Below the pieces are notes generated by a model. It saw only the letters and a list, made by a program, of their open reading frames with translations, had not been told where the DNA came from and ran no database searches. Source: Solanum dulcamara (lineage: Eukaryota; Streptophyta; Magnoliopsida; Solanales; Solanaceae). From it: 64,000 nucleotides of DNA. The stretch spans positions 77,219,757-77,283,756 of the forward strand of contig NC_077238.1 in NCBI RefSeq assembly GCF_947179165.1, written 5' to 3'. Position 1 is the stretch's first letter; the number at the start of each line of letters is the position of its first letter. Below are positions 24,397-37,200 of the stretch, piece after piece. The translations under genes were made by a program, and so were the position numbers.

Positions 24397-24778
24397 GAGC
24401 CCGTTTGGATGGGCTTTAAGTTGGTCAAAACCAACTTAAAGCCCTTTTTAGTTTTTGGACGTGTTTGCCTAATGCTGACTTTAAGCCATAAAGTTCTTAA
24501 AGTCAGTCAAAAATGAGGATTCCTAACTTTTTTTTTCCTAAGTGCTTAAACTCATTTTCTTTGACCATAGAAATTATTTTTATATCCCTTATATTTTAAC
24601 TAAATTCCCAAATTATCTTTTTTATTTTTTTAACCCTAAAATTCACATCATTTTCCTCATTTAAGCACTTTTATCCAAACACTCAACTATTTATTTATAA
24701 AAATAACTTTCAGCACTTCAAAGTTTTAAAAACACTTTATACATAAAAGTTATTTTTTTAAGCCATCCAAACGGACTC
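24397..24778 (-). mobile_element. hAT-like MITE, promoter-proximal copy
   Basis: Terminal inverted repeats GAGCCCGTTTGGATGGGCTT and AAGCCATCCAAACGGACTC bound 382 bp. The interior is the reverse of the element at 59351-59731. It ends 300 bp before the SMC6 start codon. No clean 8-bp target duplication is left here. Confidence 0.85.
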
Positions 24779-24840
24779 ATACTAATATTTAATTAATAAT
24801 ATAAATTTAATACAAAATAAATTTATATTGTCCACCAAAC

Positions 24841-25078
24841 CGAATAGAAATCTAATTTTGAAATATTCCAACTTATCTGGCGGTACCGAAACAATCCTTA
24901 CACTACATCCAAACATGCCTTTCCCGCCATATGTTCCCTACCCCATAGACCCCTAGACCTTCTCGCTACGAGAGAGAGACGGTACAATTGTACTTCGTTG
25001 CCGTCAGCTCAAAATTGCGAAATCAATCTTCAATCTCCGGTGGTATCGGTGAGTTGGACCCTCAAGTAGCCGGAGAAA
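24841..25078 (+). promoter_or_regulatory. SMC6 promoter and 5' leader
   Basis: The interval between the hAT MITE and the SMC6 ATG is less AT-rich than its surroundings, lacks an obvious TATA box and contains an E2F-type site. The transcription start cannot be fixed from sequence. Confidence 0.55.
24920..24928 (+). promoter_or_regulatory. E2F-type binding site
   Basis: TTTCCCGCC fits the plant E2F consensus TTTSSCGC and lies about 150 bp upstream of the SMC6 ATG. E2F sites drive S-phase expression of many replication and repair genes in plants. Function here is inferred from motif and position. Confidence 0.55.
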
Positions 25079-25223
25079 ATGGCGGATAGGGTTTCGACAG
25101 GGAGGCCTAAGAGTCTGCAATCGGGAATTATTTCGAAAATCCGATTGGAGAATTTCATGTGCCATAGCAATCTCGAGATCGATTTCGGTGATTGGGTTAA
25201 TTTCATTACTGGACAGAACGGAA
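25079..25223 (+). CDS. SMC6: SMC6 exon 1
   Basis: Residues 1-49. ATG after CGGAGAAA; ends inside the Walker A serine codon before GTAAGT. Contains [10 protein letters not shown] and the GQNG half of Walker A. Confidence 0.95.
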
Positions 25224-28200
25224 GTAAGTTCTCTGCTCCCTCTTTGTATTCTCGTTAACGCACACTGTTTAAACTCCGTTATGTTCTTTGTTTGCCCCTT
25301 CACCATTGGAAAGATTCGGAGATTCACGATTTAAAGTTTATGATTTTGTAATGCTAATGAACTTGCTGATCATTTGAGTTAGTGGGTTTGGACTTTAATT
25401 ATATATTTAGTAGGTTTGTCAACATATATATACGGTTTGAGCTAAAGCTATTGGGTTTGGATGAACCCATAGCTTTAATTGTGCATTTTCACTAGTCCTA
25501 TGTGATAATGCAACTTACCTACCAGTTGAAGTTTATGGGTTTCGGAATGCCACTGAACCAGCTGATCATTTGAGTTGGTGGGTTCAAACTTTAGTACTAT
25601 ATATTTTGTAGGCTTCTTAACTCATATATATGGTTTGAGCTAAAACTAATGGGTTTGGCTGAATACATAGCTTTAATTGTGCATCCTCCTCTGCCCACCC
25701 ACTAGTCCAATGTGAGAATGCAACTTACTTAGGATTTGAAGTTTATGGGTTTGGAATGCCACTGAGCAGGCTGATCATCTGAGTTAGTGGGTTTGAACTT
25801 TAGTACTATATATGTAATAGGCTTTTTTTAACACATATATGGTTTGAGCTAAAATTACTTGGTTTGGCTGAACTCTAAGCTTTAGTTGTGCATCTGCCCC
25901 TGCCCTCCCACTAGTCCTCTGTGAGAATGCAACTTACCAAAAAAGTAAAGTCTCGAGTGAGAATGCATGCGGACTTAGTATGAATATATATACCTTTTCA
26001 ATTTATCAACTATATGTACAAGGTAGAACCAATCAAGATTTCTTCTTCGATTCATCATATTTCAGACTTAAAGGCTAGTGGGTATACCTTGATATTGAGT
26101 GGGCACTTGGTAAAAATATGAACTTGTTTCCTTTGCAAAGAAGGAGTACAAGTGGTAGAACTTGTCTTAGTGCTTACAAGTACAACTTCCCCAGATTCAT
26201 TTTCCCCTAGTGTGTCTGCGGATTACTTATTAGAAATGTGTTCATATTTGTCTGCTCTACTTGTATAGAGGGAATTGCAGATAGGTGGTTCACTTTCAAT
26301 AAGTTGGATTAAAGTGGTACTTTGAGATGCACAGCCAAGAGAATCCTTCTATCTGCCTTTAGTAATATGACTTGAGATCAAATAACTTAGTTAGTTTGGT
26401 TAATTTTTAAACTTTTAGTACTATGTATGTATGAATCATTGACTAACTTGGTGTTTGCTTTTATTATCTTTTCCACAATGTGGCTTGAGATGAACTATTT
26501 GTTGTTCGTGTATTGTTTTTTTGTTTGGTGTAGGTGGAAAAAGTGCTATACTTACAGCATTATGTGTGGCATTTGGGAGCCGTGCTAGAGGCACACAAAG
26601 AGCCAATACACTAAAGGATTTTATAAAGACGGGCTGCAGGTTTATTATTGTTTGATTATCCTTATCTCTTGCTATTTTTCAAAGAAGCATTTATTGTCCT
26701 CTATTTTGTGGATTGTGTTAAAAGCCTGTTTTTGCTGGAAGATTAGTTGTAAGTTATCATACTAATTCGCTTCCCCCCCTCCATTTTATCTCTATTTCCC
26801 TTGGGTGTGGAGAGGTGAATTGCAAGATGGTGTTTGGAATTTCTTTTGACTTAAAACTTACTTCACGGAGAGCCGAGTGTATTGCACATGTTAGATCAAC
26901 AAGGTAACATAATGGATTTAAAGATGATGCCATCGTTTCTCTATTAAACCATATGTTAGTAATATGTTCTCTTCTGTTAGGTTACCTTTGAAGTTAACTG
27001 CATGACAAACTACTCTTAAGTTTTATAATATGCAAGCCAAGATTAATCCAGCTCGGAGCAAATTTGCAGAATAGTCTTTTATATCTTTATGCTCGATTCT
27101 AATGGAAGAAGTTGTTTGCTGAGTTGTTAGCAACATGGAGCATGATGCATTATTCTATTAGTGGGTATCCAAAACTAAACAAATCTAGTTGAGCCCCGAA
27201 CTTTCATGATCAAATGTATCCATGAATTCTTTTTTTAACCCCTCCCTAGGAGCTCCCACCTTTTTAGCTCCCTTGGTGACTCAAACTCACAACTTTAGGG
27301 TTGGAAGTAAGGGGTGCTTACCATCCTCCCTCTTGTCATGAATAGTGGTGACACTTGGGGACCTCCTTGCTGTCATGGTTAAGGGTTAGTAGTTAGTTGA
27401 CGGTCATAAAAGAGTTGCTCTCAACCTTGGAGATCATATAACTCTGATATGTATATATAGCTGAAGTTCATAATTGTGGCTAAAGAAGCTTTTGAGTTTA
27501 TCTCCTATTTTTTTTTTCAATTTTGTTTGAACGGTTAAAAAGAGAACAAAGAAAATTCTGTTAGAATTGATGAAGAAAAGCTTTAAAGGAAATGTTTGTC
27601 TGAGATGATGCATGTCTAAAAAGAAAGTTAAATATGGTTCAACATCTTCAGTATATACCCATGTTATTTAGGTATGAAAGGCAAATACTTCTCTTCTTTC
27701 CTTTATATTTCCAAAAAGAAAAGAAGAAATAAATTGAATGTGTAGACCCAAAAATATTTCTCTTCTTTTCATAATGTATACAACAACAACAACATATGCA
27801 GTGCAATCCCACAAGTGAGGTATGAGAAGAGTAGGATGTACGCAAATCCTACCCTTACCTTTGTGGGGGTAGAGATGTTTCCGATAGATACTTGACTCAA
27901 AAGACTAAGAATTCGAGCACGATTGCAAGAAAATGAGATGGAAAAAAAGAATACAAAGCAAATTAAGCAACAGATAATAATAAATGCAAAAGAACAAAAG
28001 AACTATATGATTCCTAAATATAATATTACTAATAAGGAGAAGCAAAGAGGAGGCTTGCCCCCTGCCTTTCCCACATGAAGTGCGACAACACTCGGCTACC
28101 TACTAACTTCTACCCTAATCCTCAACCTCCATACCTTCCTATCTAGGGTCATGTCCTCAGTGAGCTGAAGCTGTGCCATCTCCTGTCTAATCACCTCCCC

Positions 28201-31200
28201 CTAGTTCTTCTTTGTTCTACCTCTATCCTCCGAGCTTTTGTTATGGCTGAACCCATTGGTAGCCTCTTAAAGTTGGCACTAATTTTCACTTAGACACCTC
28301 AACTAGGCTTTATTCATTTTAGACACTTCATGTTAGGTCCCGCTGTGTCATTTTGACACTTTTTTGACAATCAACTAAAATTACAAAGTGTATGTATTAC
28401 ATTCGCTAATGATGTGGTATGATGACTAATTAAAAAATGACATGTGACATTTGGGTATAAAATAATAATTAAAAGATAGATTATAAAAAAGTTAAAAGAA
28501 AAACTATTTTTCATAAAAAAAATAAAGCTATTATCTAAACCCCCACCCCACCAACTTGCCCAACCCTTCCTTCCCCAAGAATTCCCCCCATAGCCATTAG
28601 AACTCCATTACCAGTGACCATCATAAACTCCACCGTTTTACCTCTTCTTTTTTAAAAAAAATTCATATAAGGTTCATGGATAGAATTCAAGAACAAGAAG
28701 CTACACAATACATTATACCAAAATGCTAATAGTTGTTAACCAAAAGAATTGCAATGAAAAATATACAAAATGAATAGGTAAAATTTGAAATTAATGGACT
28801 AAAACGGTAGCTTTTAATTTTATTTTGCAAATGAAATGAACGGAATATTAGATTAATAAATTTGTATAATCGTTGACGAAAAAAATGGAGTGTCAGTCAA
28901 AATCTCTTGAACTCAGATCTTATTTCTTCTCTTGATGATCTTTTTCTTATTCTTTCTGTCAATTTTGATTAATATGTTAGATCTATAATTACATTGATAT
29001 AGTAACATATTGGGATAAAATCTTGAAGAGAACAAGATAATAATTGTGAAAGATTCGTTAATGGTAGAATATTAAATAGGAAAAATAGAGAAAAAGAATA
29101 AAGAAGAAAAAGGAGGGGGAAATAAAAAAATAGAAAAAATGATTCTTTAGGCTCTTCACGCGCTTATTTGGAGCGAAAATCACACAAGTTGTCAAGTCAG
29201 CAAAAAGTGTCAAAATGACATAGTCCAACCTTACCTTAGGTGTTCAAAATGTACGTGGCTTACTTGAGGTGCCTAAGTGAAAAATGGTGCCAACTTTAGG
29301 GGCTGCCGATGGGTTCCACCTTTTGTTATTGTCAAACTCTCACACCTCCTTACAGGTGCACCATGCACCTCTTCTCACATGCCTAAATCATCTCAATCTC
29401 GCTTTTCTCATCTTGTTTGCCACAGAAGCCGCTCCTACCTTGCCCTGTAATGTATAAAAAGTGAACAAACAAATGGATGCATAATAACAACAACAAGAAC
29501 ATACCCAGTGAAATCCCACAAGTAAGGTTTGGGGAGGGTAGAATGTATGCAGACCTTACCACTACCTCGTAGAGGTAGAAAAACTGTTTTTGAAAAACCC
29601 TCAGCTCAAGTGCAACAAATCTAAGTACACATAAAAAGGAGACAATGAAGAGAATATGACAAGTAACAAAATAGCAATGCAAAGTCTACCCAAAAATGAG
29701 CCAAAAACAACAATAAAGTAATGTGATAATCGAAACACATTAAACAATATAATAGAATAGATTATTGAAAACAATAATAAAAATAAAAACAAGTACTACA
29801 ATAATACAACTAGTACCATGGTAAACACCAGCCACCCTAAGCAAGACAACACTACACTACCTACTATCCTTCCACCCTAATATGTGTCCACACCCTCTTA
29901 TCTAAGGTCATGTCCTTGGTAGCCTGAAGTTGCGTCACATCCTATCTTATCACCTCGCCCTAATACTTCTTCAACCTATCTCTGCTTTCCTCGTATCCTT
30001 TATAACCAAACTCTCGCACCTTTTCACTAGTGCTTTACGCATCTCCTCTTTACATGTCCAAACCATCTCAGTCTCGCTTCCCTTATCTTGTCCACCACAG
30101 AAGCCACTCCCACCTTATCCCAAATATCCTCATTTCTAATCGTATCGCTCCTAGTATGACCACACATCCATTTTAGCATCCTCATCTCCTGCATCTTTTG
30201 GACATGAGATTTTTTGCTTAACCAACACTCTACCCCATATAACAATGTCGGTCTAACCACCACTCTATAGAACTTACCTTTGAGTTCTTTTTATCACACA
30301 AGACTCCTTAGACAAACCTCCACTTCATCCATGCTGCACCAATATGATATGTGATATCATCGTCTATGTCCCCACTTCTTTGGATTATAGACCCAAGATA
30401 CTTGAATCTCTCTCTCTTTGGAATATTTTGTGTGTCAAGCCTCATTTCCACACCTATGTCATGCATCACATCATTGAATTTGCACTCCACATACTCTGTC
30501 TTTGTCCTGCTCAACCTGAACCCTTTTGTCTCCACACCTCTAACTTAGCATTTACTCCATTACGCGTCTCATCAATTAGTACTATGTCATCCACAAATAA
30601 CATACACTACGGCACCTCACCTCAAATCATCCATCACCAAGGCAAATAGAAACGAACTAAGAGTTGAACCTTGGTGTAATTCCATCTCCACAAGGAAATG
30701 CTCTGAGTCTCCCCCTACCATCTTGCCCGCATTTTAGCTCCTTCATACATGTCCTATATCGCCCTAACGTAGCACACTGATACACCTTTTGCCTCTGGGC
30801 AGCGCCACAAGACATCCCTCAAGACACTGTCGTTGGCCTTCTCAAGATCAATGACCACCATATGTAAGTCTCTCTTCCTTACATATAACCAAGAAATTCT
30901 CTTATTTTCTTAATGAAGAAGGAAACACTATTCAGTCTTCACAGTTGCTACAGATATCTGTGATATGTTCCTCAATTTTTTGGACTCCTGGTTCATGCCC
31001 CAAAATATCAAAGAAGCTTATGAGTGTTGGAGTTGTTGGTAACTCAGTAGATCCATAAAGAATATCTTGCAGATGATGCCAGCTTGTTTTTTGGTGTGTT
31101 TGGACGGGAAGAAACTGCAGATGCTTTGATGGAATGTCAACTCCAAATCACTCCTCTAACGGCTAGGTGTACCATACCCCCTTTATGCTTTTGGACTTTG

Positions 31201-34200
31201 TCAGCTCCCTATCCTTAGCGTAGGTCCATTCTAATGGAGCTGTTAATCTCTTTTTTTGCACTCTATGTATTTTGTTCTATATGCATCTTCTTGATGCCAC
31301 TAAGAAAACTAATTATTTCATAAAAAAGCACTCTTTAATCTGGTATCCATCTCGTTAATCACCTTTCCCTTTCCTTTCAGCAAGACAATCTAAGTTGAGT
31401 TCTGGGTTTGAATTTCTGCTAATTTGCTTATAATGTGCTGCTCATTTGTATCTATTCACAGCCATGCCCTTGTTCACGTGGAAATGAAAAACCGAGGAGA
31501 GGATGCTTTCAAGGCTGAAACTTATGGTGACCTCATAATGATAGAGCGCAGGATTTCAGAGTCTACTAGTTCTATCGTACTAAAGAATTGCCAAGGTTTC
31601 CTATAGTGATTTCAATATCTCTTTCCAGTTGATTGGTTATGCTAGCATCTGTGGCATATAGAATATGTAATGGACAGCAATCTAAATTTACGTGATATAT
31701 GATTACATCTTGATTTTTACTGAAGATATCTGTTACTGAATATGCTATTGTCTTGTGTGCTTGCTTATTTTGTTTGTTTCATTTTCCTGTCCTGGTAAAA
31801 CAATGCTTTTGCCATAAACCTTCATGTCCAAAGTCCAGCTGAAACTTGTCTTCTTCCTTTTTTTCATTTTTATTTTCTGAATTTGGTTTGGCAGTTTGTT
31901 AGGGTCTTCTTAAAGCACCATGATATGGAAATCTCTGTTTGGATCTCAATTTACCTATGCTCAATTAGGTTTGAGAGTAACTTGGGTCGATATCGGTTGT
32001 GTGGCCTGATTAATTTACAATAGAGTAGTACTTTTTTCTCTTTATGTCCGTCTGTTCCTCCTCAAAGTTCCCAATTTTAGGAGTATAATCCTATTTTTCT
32101 GAAATGTAATGACCAAGTTGGAGATCGGGCTGTGCAGTATCCATGCATCATGTATTCAGTTTCAAGTTCACATTCTAAATCATTGCTTATGTCACAATTG
32201 ATGATTCAGTAAACATTCAAATGCCAAAAATAAAATAAAATAAAAGTTCATTAAGCTCCTAATTTATGTTTGTGGATACAAGAGCTCAACTAAACTAAGT
32301 TACCTTGCTTGTTTTGTTATCTCTTGGGTTATGGGGTAGTAGCTTATAGATTTCTGCCTGGATCTTCTTGTTTTTCCCTGTCTTTTTTTCCTTCTTCTAA
32401 TTGACATTTAACAGGTAAAAAGGTGGCTGCCAAACGAGAGGAACTCCAAGAGCTTATAGTACATTTCAATGTTAGTGCCTGCCTAAACAGGAAATTTGTT
32501 CTTAATTTTACTGATGAAGTTTGAGCTTTACTTTGCCGAGACCGGTAGACTTTTTATTCTTTGAAAAACATGAATGAGCAAGTGGAGGGCATCACTGGCT
32601 TCTTCTTTATGCCATTACAGAAACAAGGTATTCTAGATGTTGTTCATTTTTGATTATGCAGATTGATGTGGAAAATCCATGTGTAATAATGAGTCAAGAC
32701 AAAAGCAGGGAGTTCTTACATTCAGGAAATTCAAAGGACAAGTTCAAGGTGAGGTGCTTAATTGCTAACGTTATTAGGTGATGGTTGTGTTATTTGATTG
32801 TCCACTTGGTAGCTTATTTTTCTGCTTTATTCATATTTCATTTGGAGGTTGGCCAGCTTTGTTCGGTGAACTTTATGTCTTTTTCTGTTTCATGTTTTTT
32901 GTTTATCAATGACAATTGCTTAGTGGAGGGAGATCCTATTTAGTGATTAATCTGCCATTATCATCATCCTTTGCAGTTCTTTTTTAAGGCAACATTACTT
33001 CAACAAGTGGAAGATCTTCTGTTTGGTATTGAGATTCAATTGAAAAATGCAAATGAACTAGTTGCTGAACTAGAGAAATCGATAAATCCTATAGTGAAAG
33101 AGCTTGATGAGTTGCAAGGAAAGATTAGAAGCATGGAACATATAGAGGAGATTTCTAATCAGGTAGACTCATTGAAGAAGAAATTGGCATGGGCATGGGT
33201 CTACAATGTAGATAAACAGTTACAAGATAAAAGCAAACGGATTGAGGAGCTGAAAGGACGGGTCCCCACTTGTCAATCTCGAATTGATCAGCATCTTGTA
33301 AGTGCTCTGGTTTTCCCTGGTGAAAGTTATGCTAAGAGTTAGAATGCCTTTGCTGGAAGCATTTTTACAAGTTTTCTTTACTTCCACGTATGCTAATGGT
33401 GACTTTTTCATTACCTTGATGTAATGTTTATTAGTATGGCAATCCTTCTTTGTTAGAAGCGGCTGCGCTTGCGGCCTTTTGGGAGATGGTGCTATCCTAT
33501 TTTATAAAAAAAGAAGTGGATGATAAAAAGTGCTCCCTCCTTTCAAATTTATGTGCCGTAATTTGACTCGCCACAAAGTTTAAGAAAAGAGACTTTTGAA
33601 ACTTACACATCCTATGACATTTGTGTCTATAAAAGCTTCTCATTATGTGTAAACTAGGAAGTTCATAGTTAAATTGCTTCCAAATATAGAAACATGTCTT
33701 TCTTTTTGGAACACATTAATAAGTAAAAGTGTCACATAAAATGGAACATAATGAGTAGAATGTTATTGCTCTTATTATATTATCAAATGAGAATGAACAT
33801 CAGTAAGTAGACAATGGAGGTAAGATTTTTTTGATAACCGTGGTGTTCGGACCAACTTTTGTGCACCTCGACTAATTCCACAGGATATCTGCCACCTCTC
33901 ACCAGCAATAAGTACCGGGTAACTTTGTCCACTGCTAGGGAAGATAGGAAGAAATCTCCTTGTGTTTTTTTGTCTATGCTAGGATTTGAACTGAGAGCTC
34001 ATGGTTCTTAGCCTACTTCATTACCACTTGGGCACACCCTTGGGTGCGTGGAGGTCAGATTTTCTTCAACTAATCACATATCCTAAGTGCAAATATGAAT
34101 TTAAATAACTTATCAATTGATCTTTTTGCTATCATCAAACTTCTGTTTCTTGCTTCCTGCAGATTCCTAGTGTAACTAATGTTCCCCTTCCTCGTGTATA

Positions 34201-37200
34201 GTAAGGTGTAATCTGGTCTTCCAAAAAAATAGCATTGAATTTTGGGATAAAGAAAGAAACCCACTCTATTTTCACTTGTTACCTCCTTCTTTGTTTCTCT
34301 CTTCTCTCTCCTCTCATCTTCCAACGGTAAGTACCTCCCACCACCCCCACCCACGACCCCCCATCCCATTCCACCTACCCCCAGGCCACCACCTCCCCAA
34401 GCGGCCACCGGCAAAGAGTATTTCCGGCCAGATCTCTCTCTCCCCTCTGTTCTCTCTCTTCATCTCTTCTTTCCTTCTTCTTTGTGTTTTTTTCCCTCTT
34501 TGACTGCAATCCGAAACCCCTACCAGTGGATTTTCGAGCAGTTTCTGCACAGGTATTTCGGCAGTTTTCGGCGAGTGAACAGTATTTTCGGTGAGTGAAC
34601 AGTGTTTTCAGTGAGTGAACAGTGTTTTCGGCGAGTGAACATGTTTTATTTACTTGGAGTTGGTACCTCCTATAGCCCATTTCCTATATTTTAGCCTTAT
34701 AAATTTTGCTTGCTCCGCCTAAATAATTACATATCTCACTGCTATTAGACGATTGCTAACCTGTGCTCTACTATTGATCCTTTGTTTATCTTAGATTATC
34801 CTTTCACTAGCATATATCTGCTGTTCTGACTTTAGTGAGCGATGGTAGACTAGGGTCATGTTTTCGGTTGGGATCGAGGGACAGGGTTGGGGGGGCTGAG
34901 AGAGCTTCTAGATTGAGAGTAGGGTCTTGGGATATTGAGACTTTATCAGGAAAGTCCATAGAGTTAGTTAAGATTCTTAAGAAGAGGAAGATTAATATAG
35001 CTTGCGTCCAAGAGACTAAATGGGTAGGACCTAAAGCTAAGGAGGTGGACGGATACAAACTTTGGTTCTCGGGCAAGTCGAGGTATAGGAATGGGGTAGG
35101 GATCTTAGTAGATAGCGAACTTAAGGATCAGGTGGTAGATGTTAGGAGGATCAATGATAGGATGATGACGATTAAGTTAGTCGTTGGAGGGCTCACATTG
35201 AACATTATTAGTGTCTACGCGCCACAAGTGGGGTTGGACGAATAGATAAAAAGGCGTTTTTGGGAGGACTTGGACGAAGTGGTGGCCAGTATATCGCCTA
35301 CTGAGAAGCTATTCATAGGAGGAGATTTTAATGGGCACATTGGGTCTGTTTCGACGGGCTATGACGAGGTGCATGGAGGATTTGGCTTCGGGTGCAGGAA
35401 TAGTGGAGGAGCCTCACTCCTGGATTTCGCAAAAGCTTTTGGATTAATGGTGGCCAACTCCAGTTTTCTGAAGAAGGAGGAGCACTTGGTAACCTTCCGT
35501 AGCTCGAGGGCAGCGACACAAATAGACTTTTTGCTCCTTAGAAAAGATGATAAAAGCCTCTGTAAGGACTGCTAGGTCATACCAAGTGAGAATCTTACGA
35601 CCCAATATAAGCTATTGATCATGGATTTGGAGATAAGAAGGAAGAAGAAGAAGAGGGTCGTAGATGACCGCCCGAGGATTAGGTGGGGTCGTTTGACTCC
35701 GTCTAGTGCCCTAGAGATTGGGGAGAAGCTAACGGCTATGGAGGCGTGGGATAGTAGGGGGGATGCAAGCAGTATATGGGATAGGACAGCCAGCTGCATT
35801 AGGAAAGCAGTTAGAGAGGTATTTGGGGTCTCACGAGGCCGCCGTGGTGGGCACCGAGGGGATTGGTGGTGGAATGGAGAAGTCCAGGGAAAGGTAGAAG
35901 CAAAAAAGCAGGCATATGTGAAGTTGGTAGATAGCAAGGATGATGAAGAGAAGTGGACGAACAGGGAAAAGTATAAGATGGCGAGTAAGGAAGCGAAGAT
36001 GGCAGTTTCGGCGGCTAAAACGACAGCCTTTGAACGCTTTTATGTTGAACTAGAGGTGAGAGGTGGGGATAAGAAGCTATTTAAGCTCGCCAAGGCGCGA
36101 GAGAGGAAGACACGCGACTTGGATCAAGTGAAGTACATCAAGGACGAGGATGGCCAAGTGTTGGTACAGGAATCCCGCATCAGACAGAGATGACAGTCAT
36201 ACTTTCACAAACTATTGAACGAAGGAGGGGACAAAGACTTTGTGTTGGGAGACTTGGAGCACTTGGACAGGCGTCGCAACTTTCGGTATTGTAGGAGGAT
36301 AATGGTGGAGGAGGTTAAGGGAGCTGTTCGTAGGATGTGCAGGGGAAGAGCGATCGGACCTGACGAGATCCCTGAGGAATTTTGGAAGAATGCATTTAGG
36401 GTAGGATTGGAGTGGCTGACTTCATTTTCAAGACATCGAAGATGCCGGAAGAATGGAGGTGGAGTACAATGATTTTCGTGTACAAGAACAAGAGAGACAT
36501 TCAAAGCTGCAACAACTACAGAGGTATCAAGCTACTAAGCCACACTATGAAAGTGTGGGAAAGGGTAATGGAAATGAGGGTGAGGAGAAGTATGTCTATT
36601 TCAGAGAACCAGTTTGGATTCATGCCGGGGTGCTCGACTACAGAAGCCATTCATATTGTAAGGAGATTGGTGGAGCATTATAGGGAGCGGAAGAAGGACT
36701 TACACATGATATTCATCGACCTAGAAAAGGCCTACGACAAAGTGCCAAGAGAAGTCCTATGAAGATGCTTGGAGGCGAGAGGTGTACCTGTGGCGTACAT
36801 TAGAGCGATTAAAGACATGTATGATGGAGCAAAGACCAGGGTAAGGACGGTAGGAGGAGACTCGGAGCACTTTCCTGTTACGATGGGGTTGCACCAAGGA
36901 TCAACTCTTAGCCCGTTTCTATTCGCCCTGGTGATGGATCAATTGACGAGACAAATACAAGGTGAGGTGCCTTGGTGTATGTTGTTCGCGGATGACATAG
37001 TCCTGATTGACGATTGACGAGACTCACAACGGAGTTAATGATAAGCTAGAGGGCTGGAGACAGACGTTGGAGTCTAAAGGATTTAAATTGAGTAGGACTA
37101 AGACAGAATACTTGGAGTGCAGGTTCAGTGGCTTGCCACGTGAGGCGGACGGGGAAGTGAGGCTTGGTACCCAGGTCATTCAAAAGAAAAGAAGCTTCAA

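Noticed and set aside
34276..34680. Several overlapping frames at the RTE start, including a glycine/tryptophan-rich one
   Set aside because: They come from a CT-rich leader and a 20-bp repeat of the LINE; composition explains them.
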